This document shows, piece by piece, positions 50,201-60,247 of a DNA stretch of 64,000 nucleotides. The position numbers and the translations under genes are program-made. Source of the stretch: Austropuccinia psidii (lineage: Eukaryota > Basidiomycota > Pucciniomycetes > Pucciniales > Sphaerophragmiaceae); NCBI GenBank assembly GCA_023105745.1, contig JALGQZ010000008.1, forward strand, positions 44,761,618 through 44,825,617, read 5' to 3'. Positions within the stretch are counted from its first letter, which is position 1. Each line of letters opens with the position of its first letter. Below the pieces are notes generated by a model that had not been told where the DNA came from, did not search any database, and saw only the letters and a program-made list of their open reading frames with translations.

Positions 50201-53004
50201 TCTTTGTCTGTAGCAAATGCTCCTTTGTGGTCATACAAAAGGGAAGAAAGTTCATTTTCTTGTTTATCAGTCAGATGAAGGCTTATCTCAGCCTCATTTA
50301 ACTGTTCAGACTTGAATTTTTCTAACTCTAAGTTGACTGGTGATACTTTGTTTACTGTAATTTGTCTTTTAAATGGTAAAAAGGCAAATTTCTGGCGCTT
50401 ATTGTCCCCAATTGTAAAGTATCTGTATTTGTTATTATGTAAATCTATCCCATACATGATCAAATAGTAATTTCCCAATATAAAATGGGTACTAGAGCAA
50501 TTTTCCATAACAACAAATTCAACTGTGATCCTTAAATTCCCATTTATGTGTGGGAACATGACATTGGTCTCAAAGATTCCCAATGCTTTCATTGGGTTAC
50601 TTGCACTGTTGAATTTTATACCATCAATTGGTAACAATTGGTCTTCAAAATTTGGCACACAAGTCTTAAGAAAGGATTTTCCAACACAAGAGCAGAAGGC
50701 TCCTGGGTCAAGCAAAAGTTTGGTGGGCTTGTTGTCAATTACCACTTCTGTTATACAGGAGTTACCAGCTGTATAACCTTTTCTTCTGTTTGGTTTTGTC
50801 TTCATAAGTTGTGCATCTTGAACTTTTGATAAATCAACTTGACCATTGCTCAATTGTGGTAAGTGGGAATAAGATTCCATGATGTCAAAAGTGGCATTGA
50901 TATTTTCTATATCTTTTGAAGATTCAGAAAATATGGATGACTTATCATCTGAATTGTCTTCAATCATGTCTTCTTTTTCAACATCTGGTTCCTTTTCAAT
51001 GTCAATTTCATTGATTTTCCCCCTCTTTGGACATGTATTGGCTAAATGGGTGGTGCTTTGGCAAATATGGCATTTTCTGACTGTATCTGCAGATTTATAT
51101 TTAATATTACCAGAATTTTCTTTGGGGTTTTTGTCCACAGAATCTTTCCAAGGTGTATTAAACCTTGTTTTGAGATTCACCCTACTAGAACCAATTTTGG
51201 TTCTGGTGGTTACTTCTTCTAGTATATTGATAATATCTTCTGCTGAAGATTGTTCAGTAGTCCTGCTTTTGACAGCATGCTCTAAGTCACCTCCACATTG
51301 TCTCAGAATTTTTCTATGGATCATAAATTCTGACATGTCAGGATATAATGCTGTTAATCTGTCCTTTTGTTGGCAAAACCATGGTAAAGCTTTGTCTTTA
51401 TCAGCATTAAATTTGGCAGATTCAAAGGCTGTTTCAACTTTAAACCTCCAAGCATCATTTGCCCATTTGTTGATGATTTGGGTTTTCCACCAAGTCCAAC
51501 TCTGGTGTCCATGTGCTTGTCTTATTTTGATGTACCATCTGTGAGCTGATCTGGTAAACAAGGTGTTAAACCTGGCTGTTACCAATCTGTCTGGTAATTC
51601 AAAATCCTCTTTGATCATGTCAATACCTCTAATGAATTCCATATGGTCATACTCTCCTTCACCACTGAAGTGAGGCCATTCTTTAAGTTTTGGAACTTCT
51701 TTCAAGAGTGCTTGGCCCATTGATGGTTCCAAGTTATGAAAAGAAGTGGATAATTCATTTTTTAATTGTGAATTATCAGGATCCAATACTTGTGGATTTG
51801 GAATTCTTGTGCCCTCATTTTGATTTAGAGGTGTAGACATTCTTGGTAAGGTGTTCAGTATTTGTTCAATGTCATTCATTTTACTGTTGCTACACCTTTG
51901 GGAATTTCTGTATTCATTTTGGAAGCTTTGTATTAAATTTATTACTTCAATTTTATACATGTCTTCCTTATGTGTCAGTTCTTGCCATAACTCTGTCTGT
52001 CTTGTATTATCAGCAGTGACTTGATTCAATTTCATTGATAATTTTGATACTTCTTCTTGTGAAGTATCAAAACACTTTTTCAAGGCAATGGTATATGTCT
52101 TTACTTCAGCAAATGAATTTGAAATGTCATCAAGGACTTTCTTGTTATCTGTCTTGATAATATTTATGGCTTGTTTAATTCTTGTTTCAATTATGTCATC
52201 AATATTGAATTTAGAAAATTTATCTGTTAGTTCTTTAATAATGGCAGATTGTTCATTTATTTTATTGTTAGAAGAATTATCATTATTTGAATTTTTAATT
52301 GTTCTCAAAACTTTCTCAAAACACATAAGTGTTTCATTAATTTGGCACAGACTCAGGTTGTTTGTTTTAATGTTGTTACAAATGGTTTCATTTTTATCAG
52401 AAAGATGTTTTTTCACGTCATTTATAGCATTATACAACTCTGGGATGGAATCAAATATGTCAGAAATCATTTCTGGAACCTTAATCTGGCTTCCTCCTTC
52501 TTCTGTAATTCCATCATGGTTCTGGCCATCTGAAATACATTTTCCATGGCATCCTGCTGAATCTTTGGGATTCTGTAGCCCTGGCTGTAAGGTTTTGGGG
52601 CTGGTGCCTTCCCTTTGCCCTTGTTTGGAGTTTGTGGCTGCTTTTTCACGTTGGAATTGCTGCTGCTGGCCACTGGGGCTGTTTTTGGCACTGGTTTGGG
52701 TGGTGGAGGGTTGTTTTTCCTCCATTCTAGTGTCAAAAGCATCATGTTTTTCTTCTCCATCAATGGATGCCATCCATTGAGCAATTTGCAAGTGTTGGGA
52801 TGGCCCAAGAATTTTCTTACTGTCAGGTAAGAATTCATGCAATTCTTCCACAGGTCTGCAAGGATCTGGTACTATTTGAATTGAAGTGCATTGTTGTATG
52901 CACTGTGGCTGGCTTTGTATATGTCCACAGAGGCTTGTTGTGGCGGTGTCAGCTCTTTTTGAAGGTAAAATGGTATTATCACACCGGGGCGAATCTCGTG
53001 TCAA
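47206..53004 (-). CDS. family B gag-pol polyprotein, open frame
   Basis: 1932 codons without a stop. Residue positions: Q/S/T-rich start to about 170; coiled-coil-rich gag (about 180-400); capsid [14 protein letters not shown] (about 445-460); CCHC knuckle [14 protein letters not shown] (about 643); protease DPGAFCS (about 763; proline where D-S/T-G is usual); RT with YIDDIIICS (about 1111); RNase H from FKLYIDASG (about 1263); integrase zinc finger (about 1493) and DDE core (MDWVTG about 1568, SDRDPKF about 1626, GLAERM about 1663); chromodomain-like tail ([10 protein letters not shown]...[10 protein letters not shown], about 1890-1930). The first triplet is TTG, so the true start is unknown; the first in-frame ATG is at MASIDGEE. 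All catalytic motifs look intact, but without a 5' LTR self-transcription is unlikely. Confidence 0.9.
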   Translation of the reverse strand: MTRDSPRCDNTILPSKRADTATTSLCGHIQSQPQCIQQCTSIQIVPDPCRPVEELHEFLPDSKKILGPSQHLQIAQWMASIDGEEKHDAFDTRMEEKQPSTTQTSAKNSPSGQQQQFQREKAATNSKQGQREGTSPKTLQPGLQNPKDSAGCHGKCISDGQNHDGITEEGGSQIKVPEMISDIFDSIPELYNAINDVKKHLSDKNETICNNIKTNNLSLCQINETLMCFEKVLRTIKNSNNDNSSNNKINEQSAIIKELTDKFSKFNIDDIIETRIKQAINIIKTDNKKVLDDISNSFAEVKTYTIALKKCFDTSQEEVSKLSMKLNQVTADNTRQTELWQELTHKEDMYKIEVINLIQSFQNEYRNSQRCSNSKMNDIEQILNTLPRMSTPLNQNEGTRIPNPQVLDPDNSQLKNELSTSFHNLEPSMGQALLKEVPKLKEWPHFSGEGEYDHMEFIRGIDMIKEDFELPDRLVTARFNTLFTRSAHRWYIKIRQAHGHQSWTWWKTQIINKWANDAWRFKVETAFESAKFNADKDKALPWFCQQKDRLTALYPDMSEFMIHRKILRQCGGDLEHAVKSRTTEQSSAEDIINILEEVTTRTKIGSSRVNLKTRFNTPWKDSVDKNPKENSGNIKYKSADTVRKCHICQSTTHLANTCPKRGKINEIDIEKEPDVEKEDMIEDNSDDKSSIFSESSKDIENINATFDIMESYSHLPQLSNGQVDLSKVQDAQLMKTKPNRRKGYTAGNSCITEVVIDNKPTKLLLDPGAFCSCVGKSFLKTCVPNFEDQLLPIDGIKFNSASNPMKALGIFETNVMFPHINGNLRITVEFVVMENCSSTHFILGNYYLIMYGIDLHNNKYRYFTIGDNKRQKFAFLPFKRQITVNKVSPVNLELEKFKSEQLNEAEISLHLTDKQENELSSLLYDHKGAFATDKEPLGAIIGHEVDIILNIERPYPPLLRRPAYPASPKSREALEIHIKELLDLGVIRKVGHNEEVEITTPVIVAWHNGKSRMVGDFRALNTYTVPDRYPIPKIQIALTQISQAVYITTMDALKGFHQNVVTPRARKYLRIIVHCGVYEYLRMPFGIKNAPSHFQRMMNEIFPEELSEGWLIIYIDDIIICSKTWEEHMYRLSRVLTKIQSVNMKISLKKCHFGFKELKALGHVVSGLSLGIDKNKVAAVLLKPMPQNKKEIQSFLGFAGYYRQHIKDFASIARPLDKLCDKDTVFELTVDIVKAFESLREALTTAPLLLMPDFKLPFKLYIDASGDGLGAALHQVQIINDKPVEGPICFISRQIKPTEARYGASQMECLCLVWALEKLNYFLEGCVFEVITDCTAVKSLLNMKTPNRHMLRWQIAIQEYRGNMTIVHKDGNIHKNADGLSRWPLPNNIDNPAYVPEEASPQIPIEGISVTDLNTTFFEEVRNSYTQDKNCSILCQLLNKDCKDNSLIHALDEVWRKSYNEGRFHLLDGIIYHRTKHTCVMTVVDRSLSNLVLKECHDSPFSGHLSEDRTREKVKTCIWWPMWQKDVAEYCKTCDRCQKANKSTGKRLGNMMKIQEPNRHWEIVHMDWVTGLPPGGDRSYNACLVIVDRFSKTPIFLPCHKDDTAMDTALLIWNRVVSWTGIFTNIISDRDPKFTSALWTNLHQLFGTKLSFSTAYHPQTDGLAERMIQTLEDMVRRFCAYGLEFKDCDGFTHDWCTLLPALELAYKTSIHASTNQTPAVLEKGWNPKLPQDSLRKDLIEIHPTAASFKGMLDKARKHAVRCMEDSFAYAKDKWDKSHATPDFKVGDLVLVSTTNFNNIKGCKKLKDSFAGPFVIKALHGENAVEVELSEELSNKHPTFPVSLIKPYKSSDSEKFPLRNKVPQVIPPIETSGTKKITKVLKERKLRTKKVREYLVRYSDPTCEDEWLEEKDIPEATKLLRRFRHTRNTNITK
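52467..52838 (-). CDS. family B upstream overlapping ORF (alternate frame)
   Basis: 123 codons in the frame to which gag-pol lies at -1. It reads [21 protein letters not shown], a proline/lysine-rich middle ([12 protein letters not shown]) and an amphipathic end ([20 protein letters not shown]). Upstream the same frame stays protein-like ([11 protein letters not shown]) but is cut by a TAG near 52884. Family A has a similar protein in the equivalent place and phase. Likely the C-terminal part of a first Gag-like product overlapping gag-pol; the function is not known. Confidence 0.5.
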   Translation of the reverse strand: MNSYLTVRKFLGHPNTCKLLNGWHPLMEKKNMMLLTLEWRKNNPPPPKPVPKTAPVASSSNSNVKKQPQTPNKGKGKAPAPKPYSQGYRIPKIQQDAMENVFQMARTMMELQKKEEARLRFQK

Positions 53005-53019
53005 TCGTCGGCGATTGAC
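53000..53019. repeat. hairpin at family B / GC-rich junction
   Basis: GTCAATCG and CGATTGAC around a TCGG loop, at the point where element-like sequence stops. Confidence 0.7.
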
Positions 53020-53020
53020 T

Positions 53021-53100
53021 TCACGTCAAGCAAACGTCAAGCAGGATAAAAGTTGAGCTCACGTCAAGCGAAAATCAAGCGAACGTCGAGCACACGTCAC
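53021..53100. repeat. cluster of ACGTCAAGC motifs
   Basis: Three exact copies (53023-53031, 53034-53042, 53061-53069), degenerate ones at 53074-53080 and 53083-53091, and an ACGTCAC at 53094. An inverted TCACGTCAAGC occurs at 63884-63894. Short clustered repeats like this often mark transposase-binding subterminal regions; that role is inferred. Confidence 0.6.
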
Positions 53101-53681
53101 ACTCTGGTCTTACACCAAATCCTGTGACATCCAATAATATTGGTTCCCCTGTGCCTTCAACTCAGATTCCTCACCACCTGATCATCCCACAACCGTCCAA
53201 TGATTGGTAAAAATTACACCAGACCCGCCTGTTTGCACACACACACATCAAAGATGTCCTTCAGCCAGTCTTGATGTAGGCGGGGGGTTTGACTTCACCA
53301 GGTCATCCATGAAGTGTGCGTGTGCATGCGTGGGGGCGGGTGCGTGGGCGTGTGCATTGGCGCGTGCGGGTGCGTGTGCGTGTGCATTGGCGCGTGCGGG
53401 TGCACATGCGGGTGTGGGTACGCAAAAGCCAATTCCGCTTCCAACATGATGATGGCGCAGTTAGAAATTTTGGATGCTGTGAAGGGTGAGTGTGTGGGTC
53501 ATTTGATCATTGGACTTGGCTTATTCACACTGTACCCAATGTCAAAATAGTAAGTTCTTTGTGGCAATGTGAAATAATGGGCTTTGCTTGTCACAATGGC
53601 ATGTCTCTGTCACTAAATTTTGAGGCAATTATTTCACTAGCAAAATTGCTAATGAATCTGAGAGATTTGCATTTTTGTAGA
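53101..53681. other. GC-richer spacer left of transposase gene
   Basis: No gene supported. Contains the G-rich minisatellite at 53310-53420. Plus-strand frames rich in Ala/Cys/Gly here are products of the repeat. Confidence 0.5.
53310..53420. repeat. G-rich minisatellite, 30-bp period
   Basis: CGTGTGCATTGGCGCGTGCG begins at 53349 and again at 53379, embedded in a longer run of GTGCGT/GTGGGC words. Strong G/C strand bias. Confidence 0.75.
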
Positions 53682-56600
53682 CTAAATATCATGAAATAAC
53701 GGCTTTATCATTACAAGCAGTCCACATGACAGAGCTTTGTTATCATACAATCCACAGTTACCTTCTAGTTCTTCTTCAGATATAATCAAGTGTCCATCAT
53801 CAAAACCAACAGCTTTATAAATATTCAGATGCGGCCAATCTGGTAGGAAATTCACATCAATCTTCAAAGGTTTCAAATCAGAAAGTCATTGTTCAGTATG
53901 CTAGATGGCTCAGAGACTTTGAAAATGCTATCAATAATACCAAATTGTCGTGAGTTGCCCCTCAGAAAACATATCACACTGTTGCTGATATTTTTGGATT
54001 CAGTTGAAAATATATTGTTCCCAATATTAATGTTTGAAACTGGAAAATACCAAGGTGAGACAATCCTTGAAGTGGGAGGACTTGTGGATTGCACGGTAGT
54101 GTCTAAGCTGATTCAATCAACTATTTCCCTTGTTGCATGAAAAGTCTGTAAGTACTCAACCAGGCAATCATAATTTTGTTGGTCATGGCGGGATGGCTTG
54201 TTATATTTATGGTGATTGAACACGGCAGGTGGCTGTGATTTGAAAAGCTGTTTTATTTCACATGGCACAGATGGGGATTTCAGGAGAACGGAAAGGTTGG
54301 AACATCGACAGATATGTTGAAGTAAGGTTTTATCTATATCATCTATTCAGAGTTGCAAAAAGTTAGTCTTATTCAGTTCAGGTGTTTAATCAATGTGAAT
54401 ATATTGATCTTATTAATTGACATACATATCTTGTTATTTGTTGGCATCTTTGCAAATACTCCAATCAAGCGCTCATAACCCCATGTGGCTGAGGCTTGTG
54501 CTGGCCCCCAACGTTGGAAGAGTTCGGGAATATGATCAGCAAAATGATGATTTGGTTTACTTTTCTGTTTTGGGAACAGGTGTTGATTGGAAAGGCGGAA
54601 TTTTTTCCAATGTTCAGAAAATGCAGTCGCATCATCTATTGAAACAGTCCAGCTTGTGGCAATGTTGATAGCACTAATCAAATGGAATGTATTCTTGGCT
54701 AGTTCATTTGCAAGTTCTTCTGACTGACCCATTTTTCTTTGAGTGTTGGCAGATTGGTGTGCATCTAATGACATCTGTTGACTGAGCATTAGAAATGGAA
54801 TATAGACCTTATATAAGAGAGCCCATTCAGCGGCTTTTAAGCTACCATGAGAGGGGGAACCCATTTTGCGGGGAACTCTTGTCCATGATGAGGGAATTAT
54901 GGTCTCAGATATGATTTGTCGGAGATGCTCAAGAGCCTCACCCTTGATCTGGTGATCGCTCAGTGCAGTGATATCCAATTCAGAGGGTATTTCAGAAGTG
55001 GGGATGTAATTGGCATCAAATGAAGGAATCTCCGCAGAACCACTAGATGGATGTTCTGTGTGAAGGGTGGGCATTGCGAAGTAGTTTTTCCGGGTGGAAG
55101 TAGTGGGGAGTGGCTCATTTATTATTTTTGCTGCGTCTCTTCTCAGGGAGCGGGCCTCTCTCAATGTGATTTTATCAAGAGAGCTGTTGGAGGTCATGGA
55201 ATCTGAGTCTGAACTGTTGGTGTCATTGGATTTCCTGCGGGACCTGAAGTAAATTTTTGATTTCGCCTCTGGAATGCACAATTTGAAAGCTGCATGATCC
55301 TTCAAAATTCCAAGTATTAAATTATGCATTATGTCAAGATTAACCATTCTGGTTGCATCCCAATACGGAAGGTCTTCCAAAATTGAATATCGCACTCCAT
55401 ACTCAGAGAAAATTGCTTGTCTTTGTTGTGGGGTTGCCCGAAGCCATTTGGCAATGGTTGATTTATGACTTTGGTATGAGCGCGTGTAGTGAAATTGAGG
55501 ACCAATTTCTTCAATTTGAGCTTTGTGAATGGTGCAAAAATTACAAAAGTGGTTTCCTGAATGGGAAATAAATCCAGTAAGCTTGCGCATGGCAACCACA
55601 TCCGCAATGGCTGTGAGGATGGCAACACGGATAAAGGATCCTGATGGACCTGTTGAGGTGGGTGCAAAATGGTAACCTTGCCATAGCTCTTTGAGCTCGT
55701 TGATGAGTGGCATTAATAGATAATTCAATTGAAGCGCAGTTGGCTCCTTCGGACCAGGGATGATTCCTGCAACATAGACATTCTCGGGCTTCAATCTTTC
55801 ACTTGGGGGGAGATTAAGACAAATAAGCATGATAGGTCCAATGCTAGCAAACCGGGTTGACTTTCCATGTGCATTAAACCAGTCCACATATATGGAGAAG
55901 GCCAATGCACCAGGAATGGACATGAATGGGGGGTCATGGATATTTCTAGTGCCAGTGAAGCGTCTCCAGACCAATCCATCCCAGACGTCACGTTTTGGGG
56001 AATCTTCGGGAGTTTGGGATTGTTGATGTTGATGCAGAATGTCCATAATTCCAGCCCGCTGGAGAAATCTGGCAAGCCAATTTTTGAATGGTTGATAAGT
56101 GAAATGTTTTGTTGGTATAAATTTTTGCTTCATGTTGGTTGTGTTTTGGGTGTGGGGTTCAGATGAATAGATGAATTTGCCTAATGATTGTGTGCAAGGG
56201 GGATCATGATCATTTGGGTCATTATGGCGTTGACAGTGGGGTTGGTCAGTTGTGACTGATTCAGTAAGGCCATTAAGAGAGAAACATTGAGGACAACATA
56301 TATAGTTTTGAATCACTGGCTCCAATTGGAGATGTTCAAATATGGTACTCAGATCTTGAGGTATATGGAATGCAGGAGCGGGGGCACCAGCTGAGCTTGA
56401 GATACTGGACTTGATCAGCAGGTTCAGGGCGGGGTTGAGTATGCGTGAAGCCCTGCGGGGTAAATTATACCTTAATGATAGAATGGCAGATATTATCATT
56501 CCTAGGTCTTGTGGGGGAAGGGTTTGACTGCCACTATATGGTTTCTGTGCAGTTGAATTGAGACCCGCTGGAGTTGGGAAAGTGCTTTGGGTCAAACATG

Positions 56601-56841
56601 AATAATCAGCTGGGAAGATTTGATCCAATAGAATTTGTGGGCACCCAGATCCTGATGCAGAAGTAGGGATGTTTGGAAGAGATTTGGGTGCAATGGTTGA
56701 TTTGAGCTTTTTAATGTGCTGTTTATATTGGAAAGGTGTGAAGGCAACTCCTTGCCTATCACCCTCAGGGGAAGAGTGTGTTTGAGTTGAGCAGTGTTGA
56801 CACATGCATATACGCATTGAGGAATATGGCCGGGTTGTCAT
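53682..56841 (-). pseudogene. Plavaka/Tnp2-like (CACTA-type) transposase
   Basis: Exon 1 (56841-54426) starts at a good ATG and reads 805 codons: an N-terminal zinc-finger-like C-x2-C..H (residues 12-42), the Plavaka block with YVDWFNAHGKS (D320), SIGPIMLICLNLPP and IIPGPKEP, then ADVVAMRK (D414), a treble Cys/His segment HFCNFCTIH, LDIMHNLILG, and AAEWALLYKVYIP (E672); D320, D414 and E672 are the likely DDE triad. After an 83-bp intron (54425-54343) exon 2 continues in phase (YDIDKTLLQHICRCSNLS) but meets a TGA at 54115-54113, and a frame change near 53876 precedes the last part (FLPDWPHLNIYKAVG...LFHDI, stop at 53682). The catalytic core is intact; only the C-terminus is damaged. It would cut and join DNA transposon ends. 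Confidence 0.82.
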
Positions 56842-57805
56842 TGTTGCAGAAATTGGGAGTACGGTTGGTTTGTGTATAAATATCTATGGTTGATGTGAAA
56901 GTTTTTAGGAGTGCTATTAATTAATTGGAAATAAAATTCAGTGATTATTTATGAAGGGGGAGATGATTTGAGCCAGCTGAGGATTTTATCCCATTTGTAA
57001 TGGAGCATGAGCTGCAGTGGATAAAGTTTAACATGTCTCATCTGGATGGCGGAATTGGTTAGGCGTTTAATTGGGTAAAATGCCATGCTGCTCAATGCTC
57101 ATACATATTCTAGTTTATTTACACATTGTGATAGTGCAGGTTTGACCATTGAGGGGGTTCCATTAGTGAAGTGTTACCATTGAATTGAGGGGATTAACAT
57201 TTAATCCATGTACGCTGGCACGCCATCGTACATGGTTTAAACCTTATTAAAGACATAACTATATAACTCTATTACATAAGGGGTTGGAGTGCAGCTAAAG
57301 TCTTGGTATTTGGTTTGAGTGCGGCAGGCTTTGAATCAGTTGGAATGTGATTTGGATTGTCTTGCCTTTCGGGAAAAGGTGATGTCTCTTTTGTGGGTAA
57401 ATCCTTCATGAATATACCCCTTTACAGATGTACAATGTTGTGGAATTTCAATGCATATATGGGCAGTTTGGATAATTCACAAAATGTGACAATGGGGAGG
57501 CATAAATGGTACTGAATATGATTACTTATGAATGATGGGTCCCCTTTGAGATCAAGGAAATATCACATTATATGCTGGTAGGCCGTGCAGGGTGGTTTCT
57601 GACAAAAGCGGAGGAGCTCAAGAGGAGGCAGGGAGGATTCTCCTCAAAAGAGTCTTATCTGACTTCCACACAACACTTAGTTCCAACTATTCATAGAATT
57701 TCTCTATTCTAAATTTGAAAAGATTTCATCTCATATCACTCTATTTTATCATAATACTGAGGTGTTTTATCTAGTTAAAAATATTAGTGTACTTTTTCGG
57801 CCCTT
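56842..57805. promoter_or_regulatory. shared divergent intergenic region
   Basis: 964 bp between the head-to-head transposase gene and the plus-strand gene, so both promoters must lie here. A 30-bp hairpin (57206-57235) sits near its middle. No coding signal. Confidence 0.5.
57206..57235. repeat. palindrome family member 1
   Basis: Core 26 bp 57208-57233: ATGTACGCTGG, short centre, then CCATCGTACAT; CC/GG pairs extend it to 30 bp. Same length and pattern as 62973-62998 and 63107-63132. Confidence 0.85.
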
Positions 57806-59867
57806 ATGTCATCTTTCAAGTCACATAAATCCCGTTCAGGTTCTGTTCATGACTCAAATAGTGAATCTAGCATAGAATATGTTCAAACACAGTCACCATT
57901 GAGTCCCAACATTCCTCTCACAACCCCTATCGCATCCTCAATGAATGTATCAGGTCTTAACATTGATGTGGGCAATCCAAAGGCTCCAACTTCAAGCACT
58001 TGGTCGATCCCAAATATTTCCGTCACTCCAATTCCCCCGAATCCCACTAATACACAAATTCATGTGTCTCAGGGGCCAGAAGGCACACCTCAAATCTCCT
58101 CACACGCTAATCCCCAATCAAAATTTCCACGTGAGTTCCTCCTTAATCCCGGTCGGAATCCAGTCGCATCCCAGGATCCCTTTGGCCAAAGTAAACAGCC
58201 AACCCTCAATATTCCATCAGGATCGCAGGTTCATGTGGGTGATGAAAGGCGCGTGGATGGGGGGCGACGAAAAAGACCTTTGGAAAATGTATCTTGGAGC
58301 GGTCTGTCGGAGGGAAATCCAGTATTGACGCTTCATCAAAGTAAGTCATTTGAATTTTGGAGTAGAAACTTATTCACAATTTGATATGTTTGTTTCATGG
58401 GTTAGATATGGCACCTAAAGGCAAGTCAGTCCGATCTCAGGAGCCAATTGAAGATCGTGAGGATGACCAGTCTTCATTAATGTTTTGATGTGTTAACTGA
58501 TGATTTGCATAGCAGGGGATGAACTTTATGCGTCTTCACCTCTGGTCCATAAAGAGAAAGTCACTGGACGTCATCATCCATATGCCTCCAAACCAAGAAC
58601 GGGTCATGCCAGTACATCAAGAGCAACAATGGTGGATGATGAGGATGAGAACATGTCTCCGACTCAAAGTGAAAGAAATGATGAACCAAGGAGGGACAAT
58701 TTCACAGCGCATGAGCAAGGCACTCAATCAAATAGTGAGTTCACCCATCCTCAGCTGGGCCTTGCCCAGAGTATGCTTGAACAATCCGAGGTCAGACAGC
58801 AAAGGCACCAGGCCCGCAAAGCTCACAATGTGGCGAAACGTGCAAGCCAGAAGGAGCAACAAAAATGGCTGAAGGCAGAACTTCCAGAGAATGTCCATGG
58901 AATGAGATCAGCAGTACACGCACATTGCCTGTTCCTACTCAAAGTTAGGGATAAGGATTTTTCCTCACTACCAGCACCACCCAGCACAGAAGAGCGTGAA
59001 ATTGCAATTCAAGTGGCTGGTCATCTCGGATATGTCCCCGAGGATGTGTTCAATGAGCCATCAACACAGGTTCAGTCTCAGGGTTTCCAAAGCTACTGCG
59101 AAAATGAGCTGCACAAGCTAGGACTAAAGCGATTCACTTGGGACTGGGAGAGCTCATGGCAACATCCGTTCAACGAGCTGATGTCTATGGTGTTTTACCG
59201 TACATTCCGTCTCGCACTTGTCAGCACTGAGTATCATCACTACTGTTGGAACAAGGATCATAACAACTATGGGGTCGTGGCGGCTTTAATGGAGTGATAT
59301 TTCACTTATTTGAAAAGAGAATGGAAGTCTATTCAAAAGGATGCGGAGTATTTGGTAAAAAAGAAGGAGAATCAAAAGCTCGCAAAGATTCGTCAAAGAG
59401 TTAGTTACTGTATCTCTTCTTCATTGTGGACCAAGTCTGATGATGATCTACTTGATTATGTGCAGACCTGTGAGCGCCGTCGTGAATGGTGTGATACGGC
59501 TAAATTTCCCATTCTAGCATCACAATTCAATGACCCTCGAGTATGCTCAGATACTGAGGAGGTACTGGAAAATGGCCGTCAAGTTTACCGCAAAGTGGGA
59601 TTACGCTGGCGCTCCCAGTTATTTAATGATTTGGTATTGAAAATGGATAGAGACATAGAGTTTTGTAATCGGATTAAAAAAAAGGGTAAAAAAACTATTG
59701 ATAGATTGCCAGAATTACGATCGACAGATGATGGTGATATTCCGGAAGGCCTATCATTTCAGGTATTTGATCAAGATTGGCTCAAAGGCTGTAGTAAGAT
59801 GCAGACTAGCGCCCTCAAGATACTTGACATGCCAGTTATTAGGCCTAATGGTGATGCTCTGCAATAA
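57806..59867 (+). pseudogene. unknown three-exon gene beside Plavaka transposase
   Basis: Exons 57806-58340, 58406-58456 and 58516-59867 join in phase (introns 65 and 59 bp, GT-AG) to 645 codons. Residues 1-195 are Ser/Pro/Asn-rich and look disordered, then DELYASSPLV leads to a charged linker (QARKAHNVAKRASQKEQQKW, about 290-310) and a more compact, Trp-rich region (RFTWDWESSWQHPFNE, YHHYCWNKDHNNYG), ending IRPNGDALQ. A single TGA at 59295-59297 (codon 456) interrupts an otherwise open frame; it stands where a CGA arginine codon would fit, a CpG C-to-T change. No known domain is recognised. The divergent position to the transposase suggests an accessory protein of the same element. From memory similar proteins are common in rust genomes. 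Confidence 0.7.
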
Positions 59868-59873
59868 CTTAGT

Positions 59874-59904
59874 AATTTGTCACGGTATAGCACTGTGACA
59901 AATT
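59874..59904. repeat. 31-bp palindrome at gene 3' end
   Basis: AATTTGTCAC and GTGACAAATT around an 11-base centre, seven bases after the TAA of the preceding gene. Could act in 3' end formation. Confidence 0.75.
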
Positions 59905-60247
59905 AAAATTTTGTGAATTATTTGTGCAGGTGTAATAAAATCTGATTATTATCTCTTAAGGATGCAACAACTTGCTAAATATGTTAGAATATAGACAATA
60001 TGAATTGAAATGTATCACCGTCTCCCTTGCAATAATACTCTATTGCTCATTTTCATTGAGGAAATATTGAAGAAGTTCGATCCAGCTCATGGTGTTCATA
60101 ATTGTGGACCTGTGCCAGAGTCAACAGGAGTTATCAACTTTGTCAATCACAAATTATATAATATCAGTAAGGCTCACGCAGTTAATGATTTTTTCTTTTC
60201 TTGGACCTATTGGTGATTGGAATATGGCATTCCCATAAGGAAGGATT
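59905..60247. other. convergent intergenic gap
   Basis: Between the unknown plus-strand gene and the SNF2 gene. A 68-codon plus-strand frame (60010-60216) has no recognised motif. Confidence 0.45.

Larger units (their letters stand above)
45440..53000 (-). mobile_element. Ty3/Gypsy chromovirus, family B, 5'-truncated
   Basis: One LTR, a polypurine tract (GGGGGAGGGAA on the minus strand, 47200-47183) and a fully open gag-pol frame are present. No second LTR or primer-binding site is found to the right; near 53.0 kb the sequence switches to GC-richer unrelated DNA. The element thus lost its promoter-bearing 5' end although its coding frame is open. Confidence 0.82.

Noticed and set aside
50879..52780. 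Long plus-strand frames (221 and 230 codons) opposite Gypsy B gag
   Set aside because: Antisense shadows of the open gag-pol frame.
53204..53550. Cys/Ala/Gly-rich small protein
   Set aside because: Encoded by the G-rich minisatellite; no conservation signal or gene structure.
60060..60090. tRNA-like B box (GTTCGATCC)
   Set aside because: No A box or cloverleaf could be built around it.
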